Part shown: positions 8,937 through 17,770 of the stretch, in pieces
Numbering within the stretch: the stretch's first letter is position 1
Layout of the letters: the number at the start of each line of letters is the position of its first letter
DNA from: Methanopyrus sp. SNP6
Lineage (GTDB): Archaea > JAADCQ01 > Methanopyri > Methanopyrales > Methanopyraceae
Assembly: GCF_002201895.1 (NCBI RefSeq)
Contig: NZ_CP019436.1
Span: forward strand, 1,277,867-1,341,866
Length of the DNA: 64,000 nucleotides
Reading direction: 5' to 3'
Program-made: the position numbers and the translations under genes
The notes under the pieces: model-generated
Seen by the model: only the letters and a program-made list of their open reading frames with translations
Told to the model about the DNA's origin: nothing
Database searches by the model: none

Positions 8937-10285
8937 TACTCCCCACGGATTCGCCCCATACGGCGCACCCGCTTCTCGACGGTCTCACGCCTCCCGATGT
9001 CCGACCGGTGCCGAATCCTTTCCCCGCTCACGCACTCACGGATCGCACTCTCCGCGGCTTCTTCCGCCCGATCGAGTTCATCGCTTATACCCACGATCGC
9101 CAGGGCGCGGGAGGAGGTCATCCGGATCTTTCCGTCCTCGTCAAGGTTCACGGAGGCGTAGTACGGGATCGCGTCGTACCTATGGATGCACTCCTCGTCC
9201 ACCTCGATGACGTCTCCCTCCCCTTCCGACGACTCCGGGTACCCCTCGGGTACGACGTACTTGCACACAGTGGCCTTCTCGAGGAACTCGACCTCTCCCT
9301 CCATCGATCCTTCTGCGATCGACGCGTGAAGTGTTACGATGTCGCCTTCGGCGATCGGGAGGATGTTCATGGCCTCGGGATCTCCGTACCGGCAGTTGAA
9401 CTCGATGACGACGGGACCTTCTGAGGTCAGCATGAACTGCCCGTACAGGACCCCCCGGTACGGCTCACCGGTTTCCTCCTTGATCGCTTCGACCGCGCGT
9501 TCCAGGATCTCGACGGAACGTTCGTAATCCTCCTTGGTCATGAACGGCAACAGACCGTCGGGACACGAGTACGAGCCCATTCCACCGGTGATAGGACCCT
9601 TATCACCCTCGTACGCGTGTGGATGATCCTGTACGGCCGGTGTGGGGATCACCTTTTCCCCGTCCGTGTAGGCCTGGATTGTGTACTCCTCACCCACGCA
9701 CTTCTCCTCGATAATTACCTTGGGGATCCCACCGATATCTTCCTCGAAGATCTCCCTCACGTATTCCTTCGCCTCGTCGAGGTTCTTCAGCTGGTCGCCG
9801 ACTACCTTCACTCCCTTACCGCCGGTTAGACCCGCCGGCTTGACGGCCACGGGTTTACCGAGCTCGTCGATGAAGTCGCAAGCCTCATCTGGATCCTCGA
9901 ATATCCCGAACTCCGGACAGCCCGGGATGTCGTACTTCTCCATCAGCTCGCGCGCGAAGCCCTTATCCCACTCGATCCGAGCCGGACCCCGCTTTGGGCC
10001 GAACGTAGGGACACCTTCCTCCTCTAGGCGGTCTGCCACTCCCTCGGCCAGCGGGTCCTCCGGTCCCACCACTGCGAAGTCCACGTTCCAGTCCGCGGCG
10101 GCTCGAGCCACCGCTTCTACGTCGGTCGGATCTCCTACGATGTAGTCTTCGGCCAATCGGATGATGCCCGGGTTCCGGTTCCCCATGAACGCGTAAAGCT
10201 GTACGTCCTCGTCCGGAGCTCCGCAAAGCGCCTCTGCGATCGCGTGTTCTCGGGCGCCGCTACCCACGAGCAGTACTTTCAGCAT
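8936..10285 (-). CDS. purD: Phosphoribosylamine-glycine ligase
   Basis: PurD joins phosphoribosylamine to glycine in the second step of purine synthesis. The start MLKVLLVGSGAREHAIA is the family N terminus. ATP-grasp features follow, including KPAGLTGGKGVKV (about residues 135-150), GGMGSYS, and VIEFNCRYGDPE with metal-binding Glu and Asn. At 449 residues it is slightly longer than usual, with a charged C-terminal tail. It overlaps pyrE by 26 bases at its start and shares one base with argF at its end, placing purine, pyrimidine and arginine genes in one transcript. Confidence 0.95.
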   Translation of the reverse strand: MLKVLLVGSGAREHAIAEALCGAPDEDVQLYAFMGNRNPGIIRLAEDYIVGDPTDVEAVARAAADWNVDFAVVGPEDPLAEGVADRLEEEGVPTFGPKRGPARIEWDKGFARELMEKYDIPGCPEFGIFEDPDEACDFIDELGKPVAVKPAGLTGGKGVKVVGDQLKNLDEAKEYVREIFEEDIGGIPKVIIEEKCVGEEYTIQAYTDGEKVIPTPAVQDHPHAYEGDKGPITGGMGSYSCPDGLLPFMTKEDYERSVEILERAVEAIKEETGEPYRGVLYGQFMLTSEGPVVIEFNCRYGDPEAMNILPIAEGDIVTLHASIAEGSMEGEVEFLEKATVCKYVVPEGYPESSEGEGDVIEVDEECIHRYDAIPYYASVNLDEDGKIRMTSSRALAIVGISDELDRAEEAAESAIRECVSGERIRHRSDIGRRETVEKRVRRMGRIRGE

Positions 10286-10805
10286 CCCGCAGCCCCCGCA
10301 GGTCGTCGGCCGTCAGCACGCTCGAGAGCCTCACACCCCGCTCTTTAAGCGCTTCTTCCGCACCCTCCTGTCGATCGACCACGACTACGGCGTCCCGCAC
10401 CTCTCCCCCCTCCTCCTCGATGGTTTCCAGGGCGTTCAATAGTGATCCCCCGGTCGTTGCGACATCGTCGACGAGTACGACCTCCTGTCCCCTCACGTCC
10501 CCTATAATCCGCTCTCCGATTCCGTACTCCTTCTTCCGCTTCCGAACTATCGCCATGGGTAGTCTGGCCTTCACTGAGAGCACCGAAACCAGCGGAACCG
10601 CTCCGAGCTCCGGTCCAGCTAGTACATCTCCATCCGGTAGGACCTCGAGGAGGGCGTCCGTGAGCGCGTCGAGAACTTTCGGGTGTGTGCAGGCCTCCTT
10701 GATATCCACGTAATAGTCGCTTCGCTTACCGGAGGAGAGCACGAAATCCCCGAACTTCAATGCCCCTACCTCCAACAACATCTCGGCGAGTCCCTCCCGA
10801 TCCAT
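10260..10805 (-). CDS. pyrE: Orotate phosphoribosyltransferase
   Basis: PyrE joins orotate to PRPP in UMP synthesis. The protein has LSSGKRSDYYVD near the N terminus, the core KRKKEYG loop, and the PRPP-binding motif VVLVDDVATTGGS. ATG 10805 is preferred because GGAGGTG lies eight bases upstream and it gives the usual length of about 181 residues; longer starts would reach into carS. The start shares a base with the carS stop (TGATG), and the 3' end overlaps purD by 26 bases. Confidence 0.94.
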   Translation of the reverse strand: MDREGLAEMLLEVGALKFGDFVLSSGKRSDYYVDIKEACTHPKVLDALTDALLEVLPDGDVLAGPELGAVPLVSVLSVKARLPMAIVRKRKKEYGIGERIIGDVRGQEVVLVDDVATTGGSLLNALETIEEEGGEVRDAVVVVDRQEGAEEALKERGVRLSSVLTADDLRGLRDAESTARG

Positions 10806-11317
10806 CACCACGGCACCTCCTTCAGCTTCAGGAGGTATCCGATGACGTTGGTCAGCCAGTGGAGTGCCAGGGTCAGGATAGCCAGACTGACCAGTACCCA
10901 ACCCGGTGGGTGCCACCGGTACACCAGGTAGTATAGTAGCACCGCCCCAGCGAAGAAGTCGAGCTGATCGAGAACTGGAGCCGGTGCCCCGCGTTCGAGC
11001 CCGATCCTGCGCTTCACGAAGCTGCCTACCGCGTCGCCGACCATTGCACCGAGTCCTAGGATAAACCCATCACCGGCCTTCCAAGGGTCCCCAACCACGA
11101 GCCCTTCTCCGAGTCCCACCACAGCTCCCGCCAAGACGCCCACGATAAAGCCACGGATCGTTACACCACCACCCAGCAGTCGGCGTCCGTCGGAAAGCTT
11201 TTTACCGAAATCGAGCGGTCTTCCACCGCCGAAAAGGCACGCGCTCAAGTTCGCGATGTACGCCGGTAGGATGAACCAGAGACCCTTTCCGAGTTCCAAC
11301 CATGCCCCGCTTCCCAT
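10805..11317 (-). CDS. carS: CDP-archaeol synthase
   Basis: CarS uses CTP to activate digeranylgeranylglyceryl phosphate to CDP-archaeol, the branch point to archaeal polar head groups. The roughly 170-residue protein is mostly hydrophobic with about five helices and carries the family signature FGGGRPLDFGKKL-x-DGRR-x-LG, then GLGAMVGDAVGSFVKRR. ATG 11317 has GAGGGG nine bases upstream and matches family length; ATG 11326 is the alternative. It is the first gene of the minus-strand operon, and only 27 bases separate it from the divergent tetraether-synthase-type gene, so each promoter must lie inside or beside the other gene. Confidence 0.92.
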   Translation of the reverse strand: MGSGAWLELGKGLWFILPAYIANLSACLFGGGRPLDFGKKLSDGRRLLGGGVTIRGFIVGVLAGAVVGLGEGLVVGDPWKAGDGFILGLGAMVGDAVGSFVKRRIGLERGAPAPVLDQLDFFAGAVLLYYLVYRWHPPGWVLVSLAILTLALHWLTNVIGYLLKLKEVPW

Positions 11318-11344
11318 TTCAACCATCCCCTCGGGGGTCCGGTA

Positions 11345-12844
11345 GTGAGCGACACCCTGTACGAGACCGAGAGCCTCTGCCCCGAATGTCTCCGAGCTGT
11401 ACCGGCGAGACTCGTTCGGACTGCTGAAGGTTCCGTGGAGATAGTTAAGAAGTGCCCGGAACACGGTGAGTTCCGCGAAGTCGTATGGTCCGATGCCGAG
11501 TTCTTCAAACGCGCCCTCGAATACGAGTTCAATGGTTCCGGAGTGGAGAACCCACAAACGGACAACGAGAATGGCTGTCCGTTCGACTGCGGTCTTTGCC
11601 CGTGCCACGAGAGTACTACCGCTCTCGGTATCATCGACGTCACGAACCGGTGTAACCTGAACTGTCCCGTATGTTTCGCCAACGCAGAGGCCAAAGGTTA
11701 CGTGTACGAGCCGCCCCTCGAGCAGATCGAGGAGATGCTCGACTTACTACGCTCGGAGCGCCCCGTGCCGGCTCCAGCGGTGCAGTTCGCAGGTGGTGAG
11801 CCGCTAGTTCGCGAGGATATCGTCGAGATCGTCGCCGCCGCGGACGAGCGCGGCTTCCACGTACAGATCGCGACGAACGGTGTGGAGTTCGCCCGGAACC
11901 CGGAGCTCGCGGAGGATCTCCACGCCGCCGGACTGAACGTCGTGTACCTGCAGTTCGACGGGCTGAATCCCGAGATCTACGAGGAGATACGGGGTTCCAG
12001 AAAGATCCTCGAGTTGAAGAAAAAGGCGATCAAGATCCTCGAACGCGAAGGTATCTCCACGGTCCTCGTACCCACGCTGGCCCGCGGGATTAACGACGAT
12101 CAGATTCGGCCCATGCTGGACTTCGCCCGAGAGTTCGAGGTCATCCGCGGGATCAACGTGCAGCCGATCTCGTTCACGGGTCGAACGCCGCGCGAGGAGC
12201 GGGAGCGTATGCGCATCACCATACCTGACTTCGTTAAGCTCGTCGAGGAACAGACGGACGGTCGTATACCAGCCGAAAGCTTCTACCCGGTCCCGATCGC
12301 GGCGAAGATAGCCCGGTTGATAGGACAACTCCACGGGGAGCGGAAGCCGGAGTTCTCCGCGTACCCCATCTGCGGAGTCGCCACTTATCTACTCGACGAA
12401 GGGGATTGGTACCACCCCATCACCGACTACGTCGACCCGGACGCGTTCATCGATGCGCTGGAAGAGGTCGCGGAGAAGGTGGGAGCGTTGGATCGAAAGC
12501 GGGATCGAGCGAAGGCCGCTTGGATCGTGACCAAGCACCTACGTCGCGTCTTCAAGAGCCTCACCGGCAAACGCAAGCTGGCCCGACTGGTCCTCGACGT
12601 CGTGACTAAGGGAACCTACGACGCCCTCGCGGACTTCCACTGGAACGCGCTGCTATTGGGCTGCATGCATTTCATGGACCCGTACAACTTCCAGACGGAC
12701 CGTGTGCGACGGTGCGTGATCCACTACGCGACACCGGACGGACGGATCATACCGTTCTGCGCCTATAACTCCATACACCGTGAAGAGATCGAGCAGAAGT
12801 TCGGCGTGCCGCTAAAGGAGTGGAAGGAACGCAGGAACGGGTGA
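11345..12844 (+). CDS. tes: Radical SAM protein of the tetraether lipid synthase (Tes, MJ0619-like) family
   Basis: Tes enzymes join two archaeol chains tail to tail to make macrocyclic archaeol and GDGT. The N-terminal region has cysteine pairs (CPEC at 14-17, [16 protein letters not shown]) that can hold an extra iron-sulfur cluster or rubredoxin-like site. The radical SAM motif is CNLNCPVC near residue 103, followed by [12 protein letters not shown]. Cysteines near the C terminus (CPIC-like at ICGV, LGCMHF, RRCVIHY, FCAYN) fit further metal sites. At 499 residues the length fits the family. Divergent placement next to carS supports a lipid role. The function is by homology. Confidence 0.8.
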   Translation: MSDTLYETESLCPECLRAVPARLVRTAEGSVEIVKKCPEHGEFREVVWSDAEFFKRALEYEFNGSGVENPQTDNENGCPFDCGLCPCHESTTALGIIDVTNRCNLNCPVCFANAEAKGYVYEPPLEQIEEMLDLLRSERPVPAPAVQFAGGEPLVREDIVEIVAAADERGFHVQIATNGVEFARNPELAEDLHAAGLNVVYLQFDGLNPEIYEEIRGSRKILELKKKAIKILEREGISTVLVPTLARGINDDQIRPMLDFAREFEVIRGINVQPISFTGRTPREERERMRITIPDFVKLVEEQTDGRIPAESFYPVPIAAKIARLIGQLHGERKPEFSAYPICGVATYLLDEGDWYHPITDYVDPDAFIDALEEVAEKVGALDRKRDRAKAAWIVTKHLRRVFKSLTGKRKLARLVLDVVTKGTYDALADFHWNALLLGCMHFMDPYNFQTDRVRRCVIHYATPDGRIIPFCAYNSIHREEIEQKFGVPLKEWKERRNG

Positions 12845-13602
12845 CACGGTTGTCCCTCCGCGAGACAGCCGAAAGGTTGGTAGAGGCCGAGACAGTCGTC
12901 GCGCTCACCGGGGCCGGCGCATCGGCGGACTCCGGTATCCCAACGTTCCGAGGGAAGGATGGACTCTGGAACAAGTACGACCCTCGGGAACTGGCCACAT
13001 CCGAGGCCTTCGCACGCGATCCGGAGAGGGTTTGGGAGTGGTACCTCTGGCGTCGTCGTAAGATCGCTGAGGCCGAACCTAACCCTACTCACACGGTCCT
13101 AGCGCTCATGGAGCGAGACGGCCTCCTCGAAGCCGTCATCACGCAGAACGTGGACGGACTCCACCAACGTGCCGGATCCCGTCGCGTGATAGAGCTCCAC
13201 GGCAACATCTGGCGGGATGAGTGCGTATCTTGCGAATATCATCGGGTGAACGATCCAGAGCGCGGCGAGGGACTCGAGTACGACGAACTGCCACCTAAGT
13301 GCCCCGATTGCGGAGATCCGCTGCGCCCCGGCGTCGTCTGGTTCGGTGAGCCGCTGCCCCATGACGCGCTCGTGGAGGCGGAGAATCTCGCACGATCCTG
13401 TGACGTGATGCTCGTGATCGGAACCTCGGGCGAAGTCCGGCCCGCCGCCGATCTTCCGCTCGTGGCTAAATCCTGCGGAGCCACCTTGATAGAGATCAAC
13501 CCGAGTGAGACCGCGCTCAGCTCCCACATGGACGTTATCATCCGAGAACGAGCAGCCTCTGCCATAAAAGCCCTATGGGGCGAGATCGAACGACTCTCGT
13601 GA
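12841..13602 (+). CDS. Sir2-family NAD-dependent protein deacylase
   Basis: It removes acyl groups from lysine using NAD; in archaea Alba and other chromatin proteins are candidate substrates. Motifs are [15 protein letters not shown] (NAD binding), [12 protein letters not shown], the catalytic histidine in ELHGN, and four zinc cysteines as CVSC and [13 protein letters not shown] and GTSGEVRPA are also typical. I chose GTG 12841, which overlaps the tes stop by four bases (GTGA); TTG 12850 is a possible alternative. An alba gene lies at 30049-30330, though not linked. Confidence 0.93.
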   Translation: MTRLSLRETAERLVEAETVVALTGAGASADSGIPTFRGKDGLWNKYDPRELATSEAFARDPERVWEWYLWRRRKIAEAEPNPTHTVLALMERDGLLEAVITQNVDGLHQRAGSRRVIELHGNIWRDECVSCEYHRVNDPERGEGLEYDELPPKCPDCGDPLRPGVVWFGEPLPHDALVEAENLARSCDVMLVIGTSGEVRPAADLPLVAKSCGATLIEINPSETALSSHMDVIIRERAASAIKALWGEIERLS

Positions 13603-13657
13603 TTGTGCGTGGATTTTCTTCCGGTATAGACCCTATAGACCCTACCGGCAGGTTTCC

Positions 13658-13834
13658 ATGTTCCTGCGCGATGATTTGTGCGATAACCACCTCGCAACTT
13701 CTGCTCTCAGATCGCCCGAAGACATCGAGGTCTGCCAGATGTGGGTACTTCTTGCCGGCAATCCGCTAGGACATGATTTCTTCGTGCTACGATCTACGGG
13801 AAGGAACCGCACGGAGTTCCGAGTTCTCCGTTGA
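13658..13834 (+). CDS. Possible 58-residue ORF
   Basis: ATG 13658 opens a 58-residue frame with an ordinary protein-like composition, including CQMWVLLAGNPLGHDFFVLR. No family is recognised, and the ribosome site (GGCAGG) is weak. It lies in the roughly 500-base gap between sir2 and mptE and could be a fragment of an older gene. Evidence is composition only. Confidence 0.25.
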   Translation: MFLRDDLCDNHLATSALRSPEDIEVCQMWVLLAGNPLGHDFFVLRSTGRNRTEFRVLR

Positions 13835-13886
13835 ACATCCGTAGTAGGGCGCGTGGGGAGACTCAGCCTCCCCCCGACGAGTCCGC

Positions 13887-14114
13887 CTACCTCGAGTACC
13901 GGCACGGTGGTGCGGTCCGAGGTCCTACGGAGATCCGAAGCGTCGCACAGATCCGTGGGAAGAGCTCGTTCCTCCCCGAAGGTCCGCAACGGTCGATCCT
14001 CGCCTCTACGGTGCTCCAATACTCCCTCGTGATCGCACTAAGTAAAGTCGCATTAAGTAACATGACAAGCAGGGACCCAAAGCGCTCACCCACCGCCTGC
14101 ATCCGCTCATTCAC
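13887..14114 (-). CDS. Possible small membrane protein downstream of mptE
   Basis: GTG 14114 is about ten bases after the mptE stop and opens a 75-residue frame. A single hydrophobic segment (FGSLLVMLLNATLLSAI, about residues 13-29) could be a membrane anchor. The second half looks like out-of-frame GC-rich sequence, so the gene may be truncated or not real. No family recognised. Confidence 0.25.
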   Translation of the reverse strand: MNERMQAVGERFGSLLVMLLNATLLSAITREYWSTVEARIDRCGPSGRNELFPRICATLRISVGPRTAPPCRYSR

Positions 14115-14124
14115 TGCGGTCCGA

Positions 14125-14829
14125 TCATCGCCGGGCCGTGTGGGACTCCACCTCGACACCCAACTCCCGCGCCACGAGCTTGAGCACGCGTTCGCCCCAG
14201 GCCAGCTTCTTCCTCTTCACGGGGTCTGCCCGGAAAACCCCCTCACCTTCACCGGGTCGGGAGTATTCAGTCGTTAGATCCCCGAAGTCCATCCCCACGG
14301 TGAGTACGCGCTCCGCGCCCAATCTCGCCGCCATGACCACCGCCCGATCTCCGTCCGTGAAACCCCCGAAGTTGTGCAGAAGATCACACGGTGGCTCGAC
14401 TTGACACGTTCCCAGAATCCTGCCAAGAGTGGGTACAAGTTCCGCCATCTGGGTCATGTTATCCCCGTGGGCGTGTACGACCGTGATGGAACCGCACTCG
14501 CTGGACATCAGTAGGTACTCCTTCGGCCCGTCGAGATCCGTCACTACGACATCCGGTACGATTCCGAGCTCGAGGAGGGCTTTACAGGCGCCGTCGGCGG
14601 CGTAGACGACACTGTCCTCCAGCTCCTCGACTATCTCCGGCAGCTCAACTATCGAAGGACCTGCTCCCACCACGATTACTTCTTCTTCGACCGGCAGGTC
14701 CTCCGGGCGTAGGACGTGAGGATGGTCGTGGAGAAGCTCGCATAAGAACGAGGCGGCCAACAGGTCCTCGGACTCCTTATAACCTAGGTCCGCCCGGATT
14801 TCCTCGATTATCCCCTTCAGCGGATCCAA
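14125..14829 (-). CDS. mptE: 6-hydroxymethyl-7,8-dihydropterin pyrophosphokinase MptE
   Basis: MptE (DUF115 family, MJ1634-like) transfers pyrophosphate to 6-hydroxymethyldihydropterin in methanopterin synthesis, the archaeal replacement for FolK. The 234-residue protein has VVGAGPSIVE, YAADGACKALL, VVTDLDGP, VHAHGDN and GFTDGDRAV, the set of Asp/Gly motifs that binds ATP and metal in this family. It starts at TTG 14829. argC diverges from a start only 16 bases away, and the shared gap is little more than a G/C-rich inverted repeat (GGGG-x-CCCC). Confidence 0.9.
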   Translation of the reverse strand: MDPLKGIIEEIRADLGYKESEDLLAASFLCELLHDHPHVLRPEDLPVEEEVIVVGAGPSIVELPEIVEELEDSVVYAADGACKALLELGIVPDVVVTDLDGPKEYLLMSSECGSITVVHAHGDNMTQMAELVPTLGRILGTCQVEPPCDLLHNFGGFTDGDRAVVMAARLGAERVLTVGMDFGDLTTEYSRPGEGEGVFRADPVKRKKLAWGERVLKLVARELGVEVESHTARR

Positions 14830-14845
14830 CAGGGGGGAACCCCAC

Positions 14846-15877
14846 GTGGTTGTGGTAGGTATCGTGGGTGCATCGGGTTACACCGGCGGTGAACTCCTTA
14901 GATTCCTCGCCCGACACCCGGAGGTGGAGGAGGTCCGCTACGCGACCTCCAGGAGGCTCGAGGGAGAACCCGTCTGGAAGGCACATCCGAACCTGCGGCG
15001 TGACTACCCCGACCTCGAGTTCTCGGATCCCGATCCAGTTGAAATCGGAGAAGACTGTGACGTCGTGTTCACAGCCGTCCCACACACCGCCGCCATGGAG
15101 ATAGTCCCTGATCTACTGGAAGGAGGAGCCGTGGTGATCGATCTCAGCGCCGATTTCCGGTTCGATGATGTGGAGGTCTACGAGGAATGGTACGGCGTCG
15201 AACACTCGGCCCCGGAGCTGAACGCCAAGGCCGTTTACGGGCTGCCCGAGCTACACCGCGACGAAATACGGAGCGCGGACCTCATCGCCAACCCGGGATG
15301 CTACCCGACCGGTGCGATTCTGGCCGCCGCGCCGCTCGTCGAGAAAGGGTTAGTCGACGTCGTGATCTTCGACTCCAAGAGCGGTACCTCCGGGGCCGGT
15401 GCGAAACCTTCGGAGATCACTCACCATCCGGAGTGCGCCGAGGACTTAACGCCCTACAACCCGACGGATCACCGTCACTTGCCCGAAATACGACAGGAAC
15501 TGGGGAAGTTAGGCGACGTCGAGGTTCACTTCACCCCACACCTAGCACCGCTCGTCCGGGGTATTGAGACCACGGCCCACGGTCTAGGGGACGTAGAAAT
15601 CGAGTCGGAGGAGCTCCGGGAGCTCTACGCGGAATACTACGACGGTGAACCTTTCGTCCGTATCTGCGAGGTCGGTGAAACCCCGAGGCTCTGGGCCGTC
15701 CGTGGGACCAACTACTGCGACGTGGGTATCTTCGCGGTCGGTGATGGCAGGATCGTCGTAGCGTCGGCGATCGATAACCTCGCCAAGGGCGCGTCCGGTC
15801 AGGCAGTTCAGAACATGAACGTGAGGTTCGGGTTCGGGGAAACCTCTGGATTAGAGGAATCCGGGTATCACCCATGA
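14846..15877 (+). CDS. argC: N-acetyl-gamma-glutamyl-phosphate reductase
   Basis: ArgC reduces acetylglutamyl phosphate to the semialdehyde in arginine or ornithine synthesis; in archaea a related enzyme can work on the LysW-bound lysine pathway. The NADP-binding motif GASGYTGGELLR is at the N terminus, the catalytic cysteine is in NPGCYPT (about residue 153), and KSGTSGAGAKP and HRHLPEI follow. Length is 343 residues, normal for ArgC. GTG 14846 has a six-G ribosome site eight bases upstream. The 3' end overlaps the convergent interrupted V4R gene by ten bases. Confidence 0.93.
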   Translation: MVVVGIVGASGYTGGELLRFLARHPEVEEVRYATSRRLEGEPVWKAHPNLRRDYPDLEFSDPDPVEIGEDCDVVFTAVPHTAAMEIVPDLLEGGAVVIDLSADFRFDDVEVYEEWYGVEHSAPELNAKAVYGLPELHRDEIRSADLIANPGCYPTGAILAAAPLVEKGLVDVVIFDSKSGTSGAGAKPSEITHHPECAEDLTPYNPTDHRHLPEIRQELGKLGDVEVHFTPHLAPLVRGIETTAHGLGDVEIESEELRELYAEYYDGEPFVRICEVGETPRLWAVRGTNYCDVGIFAVGDGRIVVASAIDNLAKGASGQAVQNMNVRFGFGETSGLEESGYHP

Positions 15878-16364
15878 ACCCGCTCCCTCACGAGCTCATG
15901 GACCCTTCGACACCCTTCATCGTCTTCCTTCGGTACTAAGGCGAAGGCACAGCGCCCGTCACCGAGCCCCCAACACGCGTACTCGATCGCGTAGTACTCT
16001 CGGCCTTCAACGGCGGCGACCATCCCCTGAATCAGGCCACCTTCCAGCGCACACAGGTCTTACCAGTCTCCGGTGCTCCACAACACGAGATGCAGTCGTA
16101 CACGACGACGTTATCGTAACCCATGTCCGCGACGAGCTCGTCCTCTTCGTCCTCCTGGACGTCAACTTGAACCTCACCGCACCCTATCCCTTGCAGGTAC
16201 TCACACACGTCCTCCACGTCCGAGAACCCCATCCACCCGACGATCTCGTGTCCGAGTTGTTCCGCTCGCTTCCTGACCTCACCGTCCGCTTCGAGGTCCC
16301 AGATCGCCGACCTCACGATCAAGAACGCCGTACGATCGATCCTCCGGCTACACGTTTCCACCAT
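15868..16364 (-). pseudogene. V4R-domain protein interrupted by one frameshift
   Basis: V4R (4-vinyl-reductase-like) domains bind hydrophobic small molecules; many methanogens carry several. From ATG 16364 the frame reads through the conserved VYDCISCCGAPETGKTCV region, then stops at about 16032. The rest of the domain continues at once in another frame: LEGGLIQGMVAAV, GREYYAIEY and the end motif LGDGRCAFALV, stopping at 15868. The shift is near 16045-16053, just after the cysteine cluster. With one base changed the two parts form a normal domain of about 165 residues. Recent pseudogene, sequence error or recoding are all possible. The last ten bases overlap argC. Confidence 0.7.
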
Positions 16365-16449
16365 CTGTAGAATTGTCTTTCAGCCTCATGCTAGCCCCGC
16401 GGAGTCCGAGGTGATCATGGTGATATCATTTACCTACGGGACGTTGCGC

Positions 16450-17091
16450 TCACACGCGTATCACCAGCCCGGGACCGACGTTCAGAAACTCGAAGCGTCG
16501 CCGGAACACGCGCTTCGCGACCTCACCGGAGCAGTGACAAGGACCTGTGCTCACTCCGAGTTCCTCGAGGCGGTCCGCCATTTTCTTCACCTCGACTTCG
16601 GTCGCACCTATCAAATGGAAATTCGACGAGTATCGTATGGACTTCGAGACCCCCTCCTCACGCACCACTCGACGAACTCATGGACCCCGGGGGTGCACAC
16701 ATCCCGTGATCAGGAGTCCGTTCGCGTACGAGCCCGCTCCGGTGGTAGTCCGTCCAGGACGTAAGCATCACGTCACCTATTCCTAACGACTCCTCCCGGA
16801 CGAGCTCGTTCTTCACCCCAATTCGTTCGGGAGTCACGACCATGGTCACTTCCGACTCCACAGCCTGTAACCCACCGGTATGGTACCAATGGTCGTGGGG
16901 GATGACCACGCGGTCAAGCCTTCGGGTTCGTAGCCTAATACCTCAAGATTGTGCAATAAGAGGTCCGGATCGGGCCCCCCTGTGTCGAAGAGCACTCTGT
17001 GACGTCCCTCTACTAGTGCTGCGAAACTTGGACCCGACCGTAACTTCGGATTTAGTGGCGGTTCGTCAGACACCACTACCGTAACCTTCGA
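16450..17091 (-). pseudogene. Decayed metallo-beta-lactamase-fold hydrolase
   Basis: Three frames spell out one MBL-fold protein of the archaeal dihydropterin-synthase-like group (MJ0888-like). The first part (SDEPPLNPK to LLLHNLEVLGYEPEGL) runs from about 17091; the second carries IPHDHWYHTGGL; the third carries GLLITGCVHP and, at the end, GPCHCSGEVAKRVF. At least two or three frameshifts and a TGA near 16670 separate them. The metal motif HxHxDH reads HDHWYH, so the key aspartate is lost, and the expected start codon is TCG (17091-17089). Several independent lesions show a dead gene rather than sequence error. Confidence 0.8.
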
Positions 17092-17193
17092 CGAGCTACG
17101 CCTCCCCGTGAGCCGCTACCGATGATGGGCGCCGCTGCCCCAGGCCCCAGGATCGGAACTAGTTTTTTCCTTACCTTAGAGGGAAAGAAAAAT

Positions 17194-17221
17194 GTCCTCC
17201 CGGCAGGAGACGCCGGGGGAC
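17194..17221 (+). promoter_or_regulatory. Strong hairpin in the leader of the V4R-like gene
   Basis: GTCCTCCCGGC (17194-17204) pairs with GCCGGGGGAC (17212-17221) with a single bulged T, leaving the seven-base loop AGGAGAC. It lies 16 bases before ATG 17238. The loop itself resembles a Shine-Dalgarno sequence, and a second purine-rich site (GAGAGAGG) lies after the hairpin next to the start. It may control translation or end an upstream transcript. Confidence 0.45.
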
Positions 17222-17237
17222 AGTGAGATGAGAGAGG

Positions 17238-17687
17238 ATGGGGGAGTTGCGTGAGGATATCGCCGAAGAGCTCAAGTTCCAGCCGAAAGATAGGAAACTG
17301 GCGTTCGCATTACTCAGTGCGTTCAGGACTGCTGCGCTGAGACACATGGGCGAATCGTGGGAACCGATCATCATGGAGGCCGGTAGACAGTTCCTTAAGA
17401 TCGTCGAGATCGCGGAGGGTAAGGAAATAGAAAGTATTGAGGACGCTTTGAACGTCGCCGCGGAGTACGGACTAATCAGCGGTTTCGAGATGGACGAGGA
17501 CAGCGTCACATTGGAGGGCGTGTTAGAGAGCCTCGGCTGGGACGAGCGAACGCGTCGCGGCGAGGCAGCCTGCGTAATGACCAAAGGGATCGTCTTGGAG
17601 GGACTCCGCCGAGAAGGCTTGGACGTGGTAGAGCTGGAGGAGGACCCGGACGGATACAGTGTCACGTTCCGGTGGAAGACTCGATAG
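17238..17687 (+). CDS. V4R-like domain protein
   Basis: A 149-residue soluble protein. Its middle (MEAGRQFLK, then SIEDALNVAAEYG) and end (GEAACVMTKGIVLEGL, DPDGYSVTFRW) line up with the intact V4R protein at 47922-48350 and the interrupted one just upstream. Most domain cysteines are missing: only one lies in the C-terminal part, against four or five in the others, so it probably cannot bind the same metal. ATG 17238 follows GAGAGAGG directly. The MobB-like gene starts 83 bases downstream. Family assignment is from motif order and is moderate. Confidence 0.6.
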   Translation: MGELREDIAEELKFQPKDRKLAFALLSAFRTAALRHMGESWEPIIMEAGRQFLKIVEIAEGKEIESIEDALNVAAEYGLISGFEMDEDSVTLEGVLESLGWDERTRRGEAACVMTKGIVLEGLRREGLDVVELEEDPDGYSVTFRWKTR

Positions 17688-17770
17688 GATATCCGCAGCC
17701 TATCTTTCGCCCCCCTTAACTTTACACCGTTCCGATTTCCATCTCACAGCTCGGGGGATTCACGCTGCGT

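Noticed and set aside
12820-13602. Earlier GTG start for the Sir2 gene at 12820
   Set aside because: It would add residues inside the tes coding region; the GTGA overlap at 12841 fits better.
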